From an uncultured Elusimicrobia bacterium (GTDB lineage Bacteria > Elusimicrobiota > Elusimicrobia > Elusimicrobiales > UBA9959), in contig CAIRNJ010000091.1 of assembly GCA_903879915.1 (NCBI GenBank), positions 31,718 to 95,717 on the forward strand: 64,000 nt of DNA, read 5' to 3'. Positions 8,149-16,730 of this stretch are shown here, piece by piece. Numbering within the stretch: position 1 is the first letter of the stretch; each line of letters opens with the position of its first letter. Under the pieces are notes generated by a model. That model was not told the DNA's origin, did no database searches, and worked only from the letters and a program-made list of their open reading frames with translations. A program made the translations under genes and the position numbers.

Positions 8149-9363
8149 ATGAAGAAGATCAACGGGTTTATCGCGCTGTCGTTCTTAAGCATTCTCTCCA
8201 CCGGGGCTTTCGCCCTGGATATCGCAAAACCTCTCCCTAACTGGATCGACTCCGCCCGCGAAATATCGGACGGGGGGGCTCCTTCCATAACGTACGGGGA
8301 AAAAGCCGCGCCCCCGGCCGATTTCCATATTCCCGCCGAATACGAGCCCGTAGGCGCCGTGGTCATAGGCTGGGCTGGCTACACCGATATGCTTGCCGCC
8401 ATAGGCCAGGCCGTGACCGGCCCCGGTCAGGCGCAGCTCTGGGGCGTCGCCGCCCCGGCCTCCATACAGGGCGTGCCCGCCGCCAAATACAGCCGCATAA
8501 ACGCCAAGATAGACACCGTGTGGATGCGCGACTACGGTCCTTTCGGCGTCAGCGCCGGCCAGAACAAGCCCGGCATAGTGGACACCACTTACCGCCATTA
8601 CCAGTACCGCCGCAACGACGATGCCCTCCCCGCCAACCTCGGCAAGGCCAAGAAGATAGAAGTGTACGCGATGCCGATAATACTTGACGGCGGCAACCTG
8701 ATGGTGGACTCCAAGGGCAACCTGTACATGACCAAGCGCACCTATATCTGGAACTCCGACAAGACCCAGGACCAGGTGGACGCCGCGCTCAAGTCCTATT
8801 TCAGCGTCAAGAACATCTATACTTTTGAATATTCCGGCTATCCCGGCGAGCCCTCCGACGGCACCGGCCATATCGACATGTTCATGAAGCTGCTCAACGA
8901 CCACACGGTGCTGATCTCCGTGGCCGACACCGAGCCGTTCAAGACCAATTCCGAGAAAGCCATGGCTTTCTTCAAGAACCGCAAGGCCGCCGACGGCGAA
9001 ATGTTCAAGGTCATACCGGTCAAAGCCTGGCAGGAGAACGGCACCTGGTACACCTACACCAATTCGCTGATAGTCAACAAAGTGGCCATCATACCTTCCT
9101 ACTCCGGTCATTCCACGGAAGAAGCGGCCGCCAAAGCCGCCTACGAGGCCGGGATCCCGGGCGTGACCGTGGTGCAGGTGCCCTCCGACGACAGCATCAC
9201 CGCCGGCGGCTCCATCCACTGCGTGACGCAGACCATACCGGTGCTGCCCGGCAACGCCCTGAAGGCCAGCGACGTTTATACGGACGTGGTCTTTACCGAG
9301 CCCGTGACCCCGCTGCGCGGCAACGGTTCGACGGCCGTGGAGCAGCTGCTGAACAGCCTGTAA
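8149..9363 (+). CDS. Secreted agmatine deiminase / peptidylarginine deiminase-like enzyme
   Basis: A 404-residue protein with a signal peptide (MKKINGFIALSFLSILSTGA, cleavage near residue 22). The remainder is the guanidino-group-modifying fold of PF04371, shared by agmatine deiminase and the bacterial peptidylarginine deiminase PPAD. The catalytic set is visible: WMRD (Asp128), GHID (His241, Asp243) and GGSIHC (Cys358), plus LDGGN at 180-183. Spacing closely parallels PPAD as I recall it (130, 236, 238, 351). The pair Arg154-Arg155 followed by NDD could match the PPAD arginines that hold a C-terminal carboxylate. Export argues against a role in cytoplasmic polyamine synthesis and favours citrullination of peptides or use of external guanidines. 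No type IX C-terminal sorting domain is evident. Confidence 0.8.
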   Translation: MKKINGFIALSFLSILSTGAFALDIAKPLPNWIDSAREISDGGAPSITYGEKAAPPADFHIPAEYEPVGAVVIGWAGYTDMLAAIGQAVTGPGQAQLWGVAAPASIQGVPAAKYSRINAKIDTVWMRDYGPFGVSAGQNKPGIVDTTYRHYQYRRNDDALPANLGKAKKIEVYAMPIILDGGNLMVDSKGNLYMTKRTYIWNSDKTQDQVDAALKSYFSVKNIYTFEYSGYPGEPSDGTGHIDMFMKLLNDHTVLISVADTEPFKTNSEKAMAFFKNRKAADGEMFKVIPVKAWQENGTWYTYTNSLIVNKVAIIPSYSGHSTEEAAAKAAYEAGIPGVTVVQVPSDDSITAGGSIHCVTQTIPVLPGNALKASDVYTDVVFTEPVTPLRGNGSTAVEQLLNSL

Positions 9364-9377
9364 GCCTTAGAGAGAAA

Positions 9378-9416
9378 AATAAAGAACCGCCCGCTTTCCG
9401 CGGGCGGTTCTTTATT
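9378..9416. terminator. Bidirectional Rho-independent terminator
   Basis: Two perfect 17-nt arms (9378-9394 and 9400-9416) around a TTTCC loop. The GC-rich core is flanked by AATAAAG/CTTTATT, so it reads as a terminator from both sides. It lies between the convergent deiminase-like gene and pgl. Confidence 0.9.
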
Positions 9417-9431
9417 TATGTCCTTTCAGTC

Positions 9432-10115
9432 TTACTTTTCCGAGAAAAGCAGGTAATAGCCGCCGCGGGGCCTGAGGGCCCCGGCCGGGATGCTTTTGTT
9501 CCCTTTCGCGGCGGCTTTGAAAATATTTTTTTTAGCGGGACCTGCGGCCATAAGCACCACCAGGGCGGCGCGGTTGATAGCCTCCGGCGTGAGCGTAACG
9601 CGCCTGCGCGGGGCGGCGCCGGCCGGGGCCAGGGAAGGACCCGCGAGTTTATTGCCGGTGCCGGGCGCGGGAGAGCCCGCGAACAGCGACGCGGTATGCC
9701 CGTCCTCGCCCAGGCCGAGAATAACTATATCGATAACGCCGGCCGGCCCGGCGGTGGTCCTCAGTTCTTTTTCATAGGCGGCGGCCGCGGCGGCGGGGGA
9801 GCTGTTCCTTACCGGGTGCAGGTTGCCGGCCGGGATGTTTATTTTCGAGAAGAGCCGCCTGCGCGCCTGCCCGAAATTGGAACCGGCGGCGGCGCGGGGG
9901 ACCAGTCTTTCGTCCGACATGAAAAAATGTACCCTGTCCCAGGGAAGGGCGGCGGCGGCCAGCGCCTTGAAAAGCTCCAGAGGCGTCTTCCCTCCGGGCA
10001 GTGCAACGGTGAAAGCCGGCGCGCGGCTAAGGCGCAGCGCGCGCCTGAAAAGCCCGGCCGCGCAGGCGGCCATGGCGGAACTGCTGCGGAATCTTTTTAC
10101 CTGCCGGACCTTCAA
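9432..10115 (-). CDS. pgl: 6-phosphogluconolactonase
   Basis: A 227-residue protein of the glucosamine-6-phosphate isomerase/6-phosphogluconolactonase fold (PF01182, DevB type). It hydrolyses 6-phosphogluconolactone, the zwf product, in the cytoplasm. Motifs: VALPGGKTPLELFKAL, HFFMSDERLVPR, SNFGQARRRLF, LGLGEDGHTASLFAGSP. The best start is TTG 10115: it overlaps the zwf stop (TTGA) and has GGGAGG 8 nt upstream. The frame extends further upstream into zwf, but that part encodes no conserved sequence. Translational coupling to zwf is likely. Confidence 0.9.
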   Translation of the reverse strand: MKVRQVKRFRSSSAMAACAAGLFRRALRLSRAPAFTVALPGGKTPLELFKALAAAALPWDRVHFFMSDERLVPRAAAGSNFGQARRRLFSKINIPAGNLHPVRNSSPAAAAAAYEKELRTTAGPAGVIDIVILGLGEDGHTASLFAGSPAPGTGNKLAGPSLAPAGAAPRRRVTLTPEAINRAALVVLMAAGPAKKNIFKAAAKGNKSIPAGALRPRGGYYLLFSEK

Positions 10116-11590
10116 AGCCAGGCCCTCCCGTCTTTTTCTATCAGCGCGGCGGCTTCGGCCGGCCCCGGCGTGCCGGGCCGGTAGCGGTACAGCGGATCCT
10201 GCGCCGGGGCGCCCTGCCAGGCGGCCAGCAGCGGGGAAAGGAATTCCCACATGAAACGCATTTCAAAAGGGCTCAGGAACAGCGTCCTGTCGCCGGCCAT
10301 GGCGTCTATCAGCAGGCGCTCGTAATCCGTGGGCGCGGCAAATTCCTCGGCGTGCTCCCTGTAGTCCAGGCCCATCGTTTTTTTAGTGAAGCAGAGCTTG
10401 GGGCCGGGGTGCTTGGTGATCAGCGAGAAAGAGACCGTTTCCGCCGGCTGCATGTTCATGGAAAAAATATTGGCGGGGCCGGTGTCCATGTCCTTGAAGG
10501 CGCCGTGGGCCGGCTTTTTATAGACCAGGTCGATGCTGGTGCGCTTGAGCCCGGTCTTTTTCCCGGCCCGGACGTAGAAGGGGACGCCGCGCCAGCGGGC
10601 GTTGTCCACGCAGAACTTGAAGGCCAGGAAAGTCTCGGTCACGGACCCGGCCGCTACGCCCGGCTCGGCCAGGTACCCGTCATATTGCGCGCGCACGGCC
10701 TGCCCGGGCTGCGAGCCGCAGGGCCGCTTCAGGCTTTCGAAAAAGCGCTTTTTCTCCGTTTTAAAGTCGGTGTCCCTGAACGAGGCAGGCAGGTCCATGG
10801 CCGTAATGGCGGCCAGCTGCAGCAGATGGCTCATCATGTCGCGGGCCAGGCCCATGCGCTCGAAAAAAGCCGCCCGGCCCTCCAGCCCCAGCTCTTCGAA
10901 GACCGTTATCTGCACGTGGTCGATGAAGCCGGCGTTCCAGGTTTCGTCGAACACGCTGTTGGCCGAGCGCAGCGCCAGCACGTTCTGCACCGTCTCCTTG
11001 CCGGTGAAATGGTCTATGCGGTAGATCTGCTCCTCGGCGGCGGCCTGCTTCAGGCCGGCTTCCAGCGCGCAGGCGCTCTCGAGGCTTTCCCCGTAGGGCT
11101 TTTCTATTATCACGCGCGACCAGCGCGCGCGGTCGCCGGGGGGGCTGAGCAGCCCGGAATCCCTGAGTTCCCGCGTTATAAGGCCGAACGCGGCGGGGGG
11201 AGTGGCCAGGTAAAAGAGATGCTTGCGCGGCGCGCCGAATTTAGCGCCCAGCGCGGCCAGGCGCTCCGCCAGGCGGGCGTAAAATTCCGGGCTTTCATAA
11301 TCCGCGCGCAGGTATTCCGTGCGGTCCAGGAAATCCTTGAAGCAATCCGGGCTGAGGCCGCCCTCCGACTTCTCTATTATCGCGGCCAGCCGGCTTTCAA
11401 ATTCCGGGCGGTCCAGGGGCGTGCGGCCCGCGAACAGCAGGTAGAAATTCTTCGGCGCGAGCTTCTTGCTGCAAAGGCCGAACAGCGCCGGAATGATCTT
11501 CCTGCCCGCCAGGTCGCCGGTGGCGCCGAACAGCACGAAGCCGCAGTTCTCAGGCCTGGTCTCCTGGCAGAAGCCTATTGTTTCGGTCAT
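10112..11590 (-). CDS. zwf: Glucose-6-phosphate 1-dehydrogenase
   Basis: A 492-residue protein, normal family length. It oxidises glucose-6-phosphate to the lactone with NAD(P)+, the first step of the oxidative pentose phosphate pathway. The N-terminal Rossmann motif VLFGATGDLAGRKIIPALF (about residues 18-36), the EKPYG motif and the active-site signature RIDHFTGKE are all present. The second residue of the fingerprint is GATGDL, so cofactor choice is not decided by eye. pgl overlaps downstream. A TATAAT box 10 nt before the ATG and no ribosome site suggest a very short leader. Confidence 0.95.
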   Translation of the reverse strand: MTETIGFCQETRPENCGFVLFGATGDLAGRKIIPALFGLCSKKLAPKNFYLLFAGRTPLDRPEFESRLAAIIEKSEGGLSPDCFKDFLDRTEYLRADYESPEFYARLAERLAALGAKFGAPRKHLFYLATPPAAFGLITRELRDSGLLSPPGDRARWSRVIIEKPYGESLESACALEAGLKQAAAEEQIYRIDHFTGKETVQNVLALRSANSVFDETWNAGFIDHVQITVFEELGLEGRAAFFERMGLARDMMSHLLQLAAITAMDLPASFRDTDFKTEKKRFFESLKRPCGSQPGQAVRAQYDGYLAEPGVAAGSVTETFLAFKFCVDNARWRGVPFYVRAGKKTGLKRTSIDLVYKKPAHGAFKDMDTGPANIFSMNMQPAETVSFSLITKHPGPKLCFTKKTMGLDYREHAEEFAAPTDYERLLIDAMAGDRTLFLSPFEMRFMWEFLSPLLAAWQGAPAQDPLYRYRPGTPGPAEAAALIEKDGRAWL

Positions 11591-11600
11591 GGTTCAGGGA

Positions 11601-11606
11601 ATTATA
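11601..11606 (-). promoter_or_regulatory. -10 box of zwf
   Basis: TATAAT on the minus strand, 10 nt before the zwf ATG, with no Shine-Dalgarno in between. Transcription would begin about 3-5 nt before the start codon. Confidence 0.5.
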
Positions 11607-11661
11607 GTATTAATCCCGGGCGGAAACACCCGTGTACCGGGGCTGTTCCCCGCCCGCGGCT

Positions 11662-13137
11662 TTATTTGGCGGTGAGGTAGTTCACGAAAGCGCTCCAGCC
11701 GGTGGCCTTGTCGAAAGCCAGGTCGGTGTATTTGGTCTTCAGCGTGGAGGAAGCGCTGACAAAAGTGGCCGTGGCCAGGTTGGCGGCTGAGTTGGGTTTC
11801 ATGAACGGGAGATAGATGGAAACCCCGCGGCTCTTCGCGTACTTCTTGCCATTCGCGCTGCCGATGGTGAAATTCTCCAGCACAAGACTGCTCGTTATGT
11901 AGCTTTTGAGCTCTTCGGCCGCCGCGTCCAGGGCGCGGGTCTGCGGTGAGCCGGCTATCTTTCCCTCCGCAATTTTCGCGGCCATGCCGCGCTGCGCCAG
12001 CTCCACGAAATCGTAAAGATCGGCGCAGTTCTTGTACTGGTAGCGCAGCACGTCCTTCATGGCCTGCCTGTACGCCAGTTTGGCCTCCGGGCCGGCGGCG
12101 GCCTGCGCGGCCAGCGCGTATTTTTTTACGGCCTCCTGCAGCCCGTCGGTCTTCGAGGTGTCTATCAGGGAGAAAGTCCCCGGGTACCTTTTGTACGTGT
12201 TCCAGACCGCGCTGTTGTATTCCGAATAGGTGCGCATGAACCCGGTGACGAAAGCCGCCGGCGTCATGCCGGGGGCGGCCTTCAGCGGGGCGAAAAGCTT
12301 TGCCGGCTTGAAATGCCCGGTATAGCTGACCTCCTCCGAGCCCAGCAGGAACTCCGCCCTGGTCCCCACCTCGGCGGCCACTTCCGCGGTCTGCATCAGG
12401 CAGTCGTCGAAAATAAGCACGTCGGCCCCGCCGAATTCCCGCAGCGCCGCGCCTATTTCCGGAGTGGTGATGTAATTGTTTGTCACGTCGTCGTAAGAAA
12501 CGCCTTTCTGGGGCGCGGGGGCCGTTTTTTTCCTGTCCACCCAGGCACCGCCGTGGTTGCTTATCACCACTATGTATTTTTCCGCCGGGAAATTGGCCTT
12601 GGTCCAGGTCACGAAAGAGACCAGGTTCCTGTAGTCGCCCATGTCGAGGTTCTCGGGGGAGGGCAGCCGCAGCGAGGTCGCTATCGTCGTGTGCCTGGGG
12701 TCGGGGTTCTTTACCACGTAGAAGCGGCGCGTGCCTTCCCAGGCGGCCCCGTACATATTGGCTACGGCGCAGGTGCTGCAGGCCGGCTTGGGCTGCACCA
12801 GCCCCACTTCCGCAACGATATTTATGTTCGCGTCCGAGCCCACTTCCTCCAGCTCCATCAGCTTGCGGGCCATGAACGTGCCCAGGTTGTTCTTTCCGTT
12901 CATGAACAGCGCTATAGTGTACTTTCTCTGCCGCATCGGCATCCGGAGCAGAACCTGAGCGGCGGGCCGCGCGGGAACGGCGGCCGCTTTTTCCGGGGCG
13001 GGTATGTCCCCGGGGGCCAGGGACAAAGTTTCCCCGCCGAAAGAGACGGCGGAGCCGGCCGCCTTCGCAGCCGCGGGCGCGGCCAGCAGCAAAGCGGCGA
13101 GCAGGAGCAGACTTGCGTCTCCCTTACGTATCCTCAT
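11662..13137 (-). CDS. Secreted clostripain-family (C11) cysteine peptidase
   Basis: A 491-residue protein with a clear signal peptide (MRIRKGDASLLLLAALLLAA, cleavage near AKAAG, residue 27). The caspase-like C11 fold (PF03415) is indicated by YTIALFMNGKNNL at the start of the domain (about residue 73), the catalytic histidine in VISNHGGAW (His195) and the catalytic cysteine in LIFDDCLMQTAEVA (Cys246). Clostripain-type enzymes cleave after Arg or Lys. A small pair CSTC (120-123) may form a disulfide. It lies between zwf and gnd but is separated from both by gaps and has its own promoter, so it is not part of the pentose phosphate operon. Confidence 0.87.
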   Translation of the reverse strand: MRIRKGDASLLLLAALLLAAPAAAKAAGSAVSFGGETLSLAPGDIPAPEKAAAVPARPAAQVLLRMPMRQRKYTIALFMNGKNNLGTFMARKLMELEEVGSDANINIVAEVGLVQPKPACSTCAVANMYGAAWEGTRRFYVVKNPDPRHTTIATSLRLPSPENLDMGDYRNLVSFVTWTKANFPAEKYIVVISNHGGAWVDRKKTAPAPQKGVSYDDVTNNYITTPEIGAALREFGGADVLIFDDCLMQTAEVAAEVGTRAEFLLGSEEVSYTGHFKPAKLFAPLKAAPGMTPAAFVTGFMRTYSEYNSAVWNTYKRYPGTFSLIDTSKTDGLQEAVKKYALAAQAAAGPEAKLAYRQAMKDVLRYQYKNCADLYDFVELAQRGMAAKIAEGKIAGSPQTRALDAAAEELKSYITSSLVLENFTIGSANGKKYAKSRGVSIYLPFMKPNSAANLATATFVSASSTLKTKYTDLAFDKATGWSAFVNYLTAK

Positions 13138-13143
13138 GGTTAT

Positions 13144-13171
13144 AGTGTAGCAGGCCGCCTTGTCTTGTCAA
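13144..13171 (-). promoter_or_regulatory. Sigma-70-type promoter giving a leaderless C11 peptidase mRNA
   Basis: TTGACA (13171-13166), 16-nt spacer, TACACT (13149-13144), then only 6 nt to the ATG at 13137. The start site expected from the -10 box coincides with the start codon. There is no ribosome site. Confidence 0.6.
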
Positions 13172-13199
13172 GGGACCGCCGGGAACGTCGGAAGCGGGC

Positions 13200-14111
13200 C
13201 TACGTTTTTTTCGCTTCGTGCCCGCCGAACTCGCGGCGCAGCGCGGAGGAAAGCCGGTCGCTGAAATTGTCCTTGTTCTGCGAACGGAACCGGCTGAACA
13301 GCGCGGCCGAGATGGCCGGCAGGGAAACCCCCAGCCGCGCCGCTTCCTCCACGGCCCAGCGGCCTTCCCCGGAGTCCGGGACTACGCCGGAGACGCTTTG
13401 CAGGCCCGGGTCCTTGTTTAAAGCGTTCTGCGCCAGCTCCAGCAGCCAGGAGCGCACCACGCTGCCGCGGTTCCAGAGGGCCGCCACCGCCGCGGGGTCG
13501 AGCCCGCCGAAAGGGGAGGCTTTGAGCAGTTCGAAGCCTTCGCCGTAGGCTTCCATCATGGCGTACTCTATGGCGTTGTGCACCATCTTGGTGTAATGCC
13601 CGGCGCCGGCCGCCCCGCAATGCAGGTAGCCGCCGTCCTGGCAGAGGACTTTCAGGAAAGGTTCGGCGCTTTCGAAAGCCTCTTTCTTGCCGCCGGCCAT
13701 TATGCAGTAGCCGTTGGCGAGCCCCCAGATGCCGCCGGAAACGCCGGCGTCGAGAAAGCCTATGCCCAGCTTCTCCGCGGCTTCGGCGCGCCGCACGGCG
13801 TCGCGCCAGTTGCCGTTGGCCCCGTCGATGATAAGGTCGCCCTTCTGCAGCAGCGGCAACAGCCCGAGGAACAGGTTTTCCGTGGCCTCCCCGGCGGGGA
13901 GCATCATCCAGACCGCGCGCGGGGAACCCAGTTTCTCCGCCAGCTCGGTGAGCGTGGCGGCGGCTACGGCGCCGCCGGCTGCCAGCGCGGCCGTTTTCCC
14001 CGGGCTGCGGTTCCAGACCACGGGCCGGACGCCTTTTGACACAAGGCGCAGCGCCATGTTCGAACCCATTTTGCCGAGCCCGGCTATGGCTATCGAGCGC
14101 GCGGGGCTCAT
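13200..14111 (-). CDS. gnd: 6-phosphogluconate dehydrogenase, decarboxylating (short YqeC/GndA-type)
   Basis: A 303-residue protein, the short form that lacks the C-terminal extension of the 470-residue enzyme. It converts 6-phosphogluconate to ribulose-5-phosphate and CO2. Visible are the N-terminal IAGLGKMGSNMALRL dinucleotide-binding motif, VWNRSPGK (an Arg after the second strand, usually linked to NADP but also seen in NAD forms), GVSGGIWG, and the catalytic HYTKMVHN (Lys and His-Asn). ATG 14111 overlaps the tkt stop (ATGA), so it is coupled to transketolase. The frame runs upstream of this start but without conserved sequence. Confidence 0.92.
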   Translation of the reverse strand: MSPARSIAIAGLGKMGSNMALRLVSKGVRPVVWNRSPGKTAALAAGGAVAAATLTELAEKLGSPRAVWMMLPAGEATENLFLGLLPLLQKGDLIIDGANGNWRDAVRRAEAAEKLGIGFLDAGVSGGIWGLANGYCIMAGGKKEAFESAEPFLKVLCQDGGYLHCGAAGAGHYTKMVHNAIEYAMMEAYGEGFELLKASPFGGLDPAAVAALWNRGSVVRSWLLELAQNALNKDPGLQSVSGVVPDSGEGRWAVEEAARLGVSLPAISAALFSRFRSQNKDNFSDRLSSALRREFGGHEAKKT

Positions 14112-16072
14112 TTGACCAGCTTTCTGGCCGCGGCGGCTATCTTCTCCGCCGTCAGGCCCAGCGCGGCGTAAGCCTGCCCCGCGGGAGCGGAGGTCCCGAA
14201 CGTTTCCACGCCCAGCACCGTGACGGGCGCGTTGATAAGGTCCTTCCAGCCGATGCCGCGGCCGGCCTCTACGGCCACTTTGGGCAGGCCGGTCACGAAG
14301 ACGGAGTCCTTGTACGCCTGCTCCTGCTCGCGGAACAGTTCGAACGAGGGTACGGAAATTATCCGGGCGGCGATGCCGTCCTTTTCCAGCAGCGCGGCGG
14401 CCTCGAACAGCAGCGAAACTTCGGAACCGGAAGCTATCAGCTCTACGGCCGGGGTGGTGGAGGGGCCCCTTAAGAGGTAGGCCCCGCGCGGAACGCCGGC
14501 GGCTATTTTCTCCCGGTACTGGGTGAGCAGCGGCAGCTTCTGGCGCGACAGCGCCAGGCACGCAGGGCGCTTCAGGCGCACCGCGGTTTCCCAGGCGTGC
14601 AGCGTTTCCCAGGCGTCGGCCGGGCGCAGCACCAGCAGGCCCGGGATCAGGCGCAGGCTCATCAGCTGCTCCACCGGCTGGTGGGTGGGGCCGTCCTCGC
14701 CCACGCCGATGCTGTCGTGCGTGAACACGAAAACGGCGGGGGCCTGCATCATGGCGGCCAGCCGCAGCGCCGGGCGCATGTAGTCGGAGAACACCAGGAA
14801 CGTGGCGCCGAAGGGGATCAGCCCGCCGTGCAGCGCCAGCCCGTTGAGGATGGAACCCATGGCGTGCTCGCGGATGCCGAAATGCAGCGTGCGCGCGGGT
14901 TCGGCTGTGAAGTCCGTTTTAGTGGAAGGCCCCAGGTCGGCGGAGCCGCCGGTCAGGCCGGGCAGGCCCGCCGCCATCAGGTTGATCACTTTGCCGGAAG
15001 CCTCGCGGGTAGCCAGCGGCTTGTCGAAGAAAGTGTTCTCGGGCTTGAACAGGCCCTCGGGGATCTCCCGGCCCAGCATGGCCTTGGCGAGGTCGGCCTT
15101 CTCCGGCAGGGCCTCGCTGTAGTTCTTCCAGAGCTTCAGCCAGCGCTTGCGGTCCTTTTCTCCCTCTTCCGCCTGCTCCGCGAAACGCGCGCGCGCCTCT
15201 TCCGGTACGAAGAAAGATTCCGTCGAGGGCCAGCCCAGCTTGGCCTTGGTGGCCAGGATCTCGTCGGGCTTGAGCGGCTCGCCGTGCACGGAGTTCTTGT
15301 CCTGCTTGGGGCTGCCCCAGCCTATATGCGTTTTGGCGATTATGATGGTGGGTTGTCCGGCTTCGCGCTTGGCTTTCTTTATGGCGGAGTCGAGCTCTTC
15401 GAGGCTGTTGCCGTCCTCAACTTCGATAACCTGCCAGTCCTGGGCGAGGAAGCGCTTCTTCACGTTCTCGGTGAAGGCCAGGCTGGTGGAGCCCTCGATG
15501 GTGATGCCGTTGGAATCGTACAGGCAGATCAGCTTGCCCAGCTTCAGCGTGCCGGCCAGCGAGGCCGCCTCGTAGGAGACGCCCTCCATCAGGTCTCCGT
15601 CGCCGCAGACCACGTAGGTGAAGTGGTCGACGAGCCGGAACTCCGGCGTGTTAAGCTTTTCGGCCAGCAGCTTCTCGGCCAGCGCCATGCCCACGGCGTT
15701 GGCAAATCCCTGCCCCAGCGGCCCGGTGGTGGTCTCTATGCCGGCCGCGTGGCCGTATTCCGGGTGGCCCGGCGTAAGGCTGCCGAGCTGGCGGAATTTT
15801 TTCAGGTCCTCCATTTTGAGGCCGTAGCCGTAGAGGTGCAGCATGGAGTAAAGCAGCGTTGAGCCGTGGCCGGCCGACAGCACGAAGCGGTCCCGGTCTA
15901 TCCAGGCGGGTTCGGAGGGGGTGAATTTAAGGTGCCCGGCCCAGACGGCGTAGGCCAGCGGCGCCGCGCCCAGCGGCAGGCCGGGGTGGCCTGAATCGGC
16001 CTGCCCTACCATATCTATGGAAAGGGTCCTGAGAGTGTTCACGCAAAGTGTGTCGGTTGTGTCGAATTTCAT
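14108..16072 (-). CDS. tkt: Transketolase
   Basis: A 654-residue thiamine-diphosphate enzyme of the non-oxidative pentose phosphate pathway, full length. Visible: GHPGLPLGAAPLAYAVW, GPLGQGFANAVGMALAEK, the ThDP motif VCGDGDLMEG followed by YDSN, and in the second domain GIREHAMGSILNG and EDGPTHQPVEQL. The start MKFDTT at 16072 is preferred over an in-frame ATG at 16099: it has GGAGA upstream and overlaps the NUDIX stop (ATGA). It is transcribed as NUDIX-tkt-gnd. Confidence 0.96.
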   Translation of the reverse strand: MKFDTTDTLCVNTLRTLSIDMVGQADSGHPGLPLGAAPLAYAVWAGHLKFTPSEPAWIDRDRFVLSAGHGSTLLYSMLHLYGYGLKMEDLKKFRQLGSLTPGHPEYGHAAGIETTTGPLGQGFANAVGMALAEKLLAEKLNTPEFRLVDHFTYVVCGDGDLMEGVSYEAASLAGTLKLGKLICLYDSNGITIEGSTSLAFTENVKKRFLAQDWQVIEVEDGNSLEELDSAIKKAKREAGQPTIIIAKTHIGWGSPKQDKNSVHGEPLKPDEILATKAKLGWPSTESFFVPEEARARFAEQAEEGEKDRKRWLKLWKNYSEALPEKADLAKAMLGREIPEGLFKPENTFFDKPLATREASGKVINLMAAGLPGLTGGSADLGPSTKTDFTAEPARTLHFGIREHAMGSILNGLALHGGLIPFGATFLVFSDYMRPALRLAAMMQAPAVFVFTHDSIGVGEDGPTHQPVEQLMSLRLIPGLLVLRPADAWETLHAWETAVRLKRPACLALSRQKLPLLTQYREKIAAGVPRGAYLLRGPSTTPAVELIASGSEVSLLFEAAALLEKDGIAARIISVPSFELFREQEQAYKDSVFVTGLPKVAVEAGRGIGWKDLINAPVTVLGVETFGTSAPAGQAYAALGLTAEKIAAAARKLVK

Positions 16073-16641
16073 GGTTTCTCCAGTAGTTTTATCTTCCACG
16101 CCTGCAAAGCTATGATGGTCTTGGAATCATGTATCTTGCCGTCTTTCAGCATGCGCCAGGCTTTTTCAAAACTCATGATCTCCACGCGCAGGAATTCGTC
16201 CTCGTCGGGCGAGGCCGGGCCCGGGCGCAGCTGTTCCGCAATGAAGATGTGCAGCACTTCGTTGGCGAAAGCGGGAGAGGTCCAATAGGACAGGAGCGGC
16301 TTTATCTTTTTAGCGGTGTAACCTGTTTCTTCCTGGAGTTCTGCTTTTGCTCGCGCCAGGGTATCGTCCGCCGGCGAATGCAGTTTGCCCGCGGGTATCT
16401 CCAGCGTGGCTTCTCCCACCGGGTACCTGTACTGTCTTACGAAAATTATCCTGCCGTCGGGCAGCACCGGCAGCACGGCCACCGCTCCGGGGTGGTCCAT
16501 GAACTCCCGCGTGGATCTCTTCCCGTTGGGCAGCGTTACCGTATCTACTCTGAACTTAATGGTCCCCTTAAAGAGCACTTTCTCCTTAAAAGTCTTCTCC
16601 ACCAGCAGGTGCCCGCTGGCCGTCCTAAGATCTTTTCCCAT
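16069..16641 (-). CDS. NUDIX hydrolase, ADP-ribose pyrophosphatase-like
   Basis: A 190-residue protein resembling NudF-type ADP-ribose pyrophosphatases: FVRQYRYPVGEATLEIPAGKL followed by a Nudix box ending AELQEETGY. The box keeps the metal-binding E...EE set, but the usual R before the first E is Ala and there is one extra residue after the leading Gly, so activity towards ADP-ribose should not be assumed. It is first in an operon with tkt and gnd. Promoter TATAAT lies 6 nt before the ATG and no ribosome site is present. Confidence 0.82.
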   Translation of the reverse strand: MGKDLRTASGHLLVEKTFKEKVLFKGTIKFRVDTVTLPNGKRSTREFMDHPGAVAVLPVLPDGRIIFVRQYRYPVGEATLEIPAGKLHSPADDTLARAKAELQEETGYTAKKIKPLLSYWTSPAFANEVLHIFIAEQLRPGPASPDEDEFLRVEIMSFEKAWRMLKDGKIHDSKTIIALQAWKIKLLEKP

Positions 16642-16647
16642 GTCCCC

Positions 16648-16653
16648 ATTATA
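16648..16653 (-). promoter_or_regulatory. -10 box of the NUDIX-tkt-gnd operon
   Basis: TATAAT on the minus strand separated from the ATG at 16641 by 6 nt, which predicts a leaderless mRNA. No convincing -35. Confidence 0.5.
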
Positions 16654-16730
16654 TAATTTCCGTAAAAACTTAAGTATTCATATCATTCTCAATAAATAGG
16701 ACCCTTTTTACCGTGGGCTTAGTTATCCCG

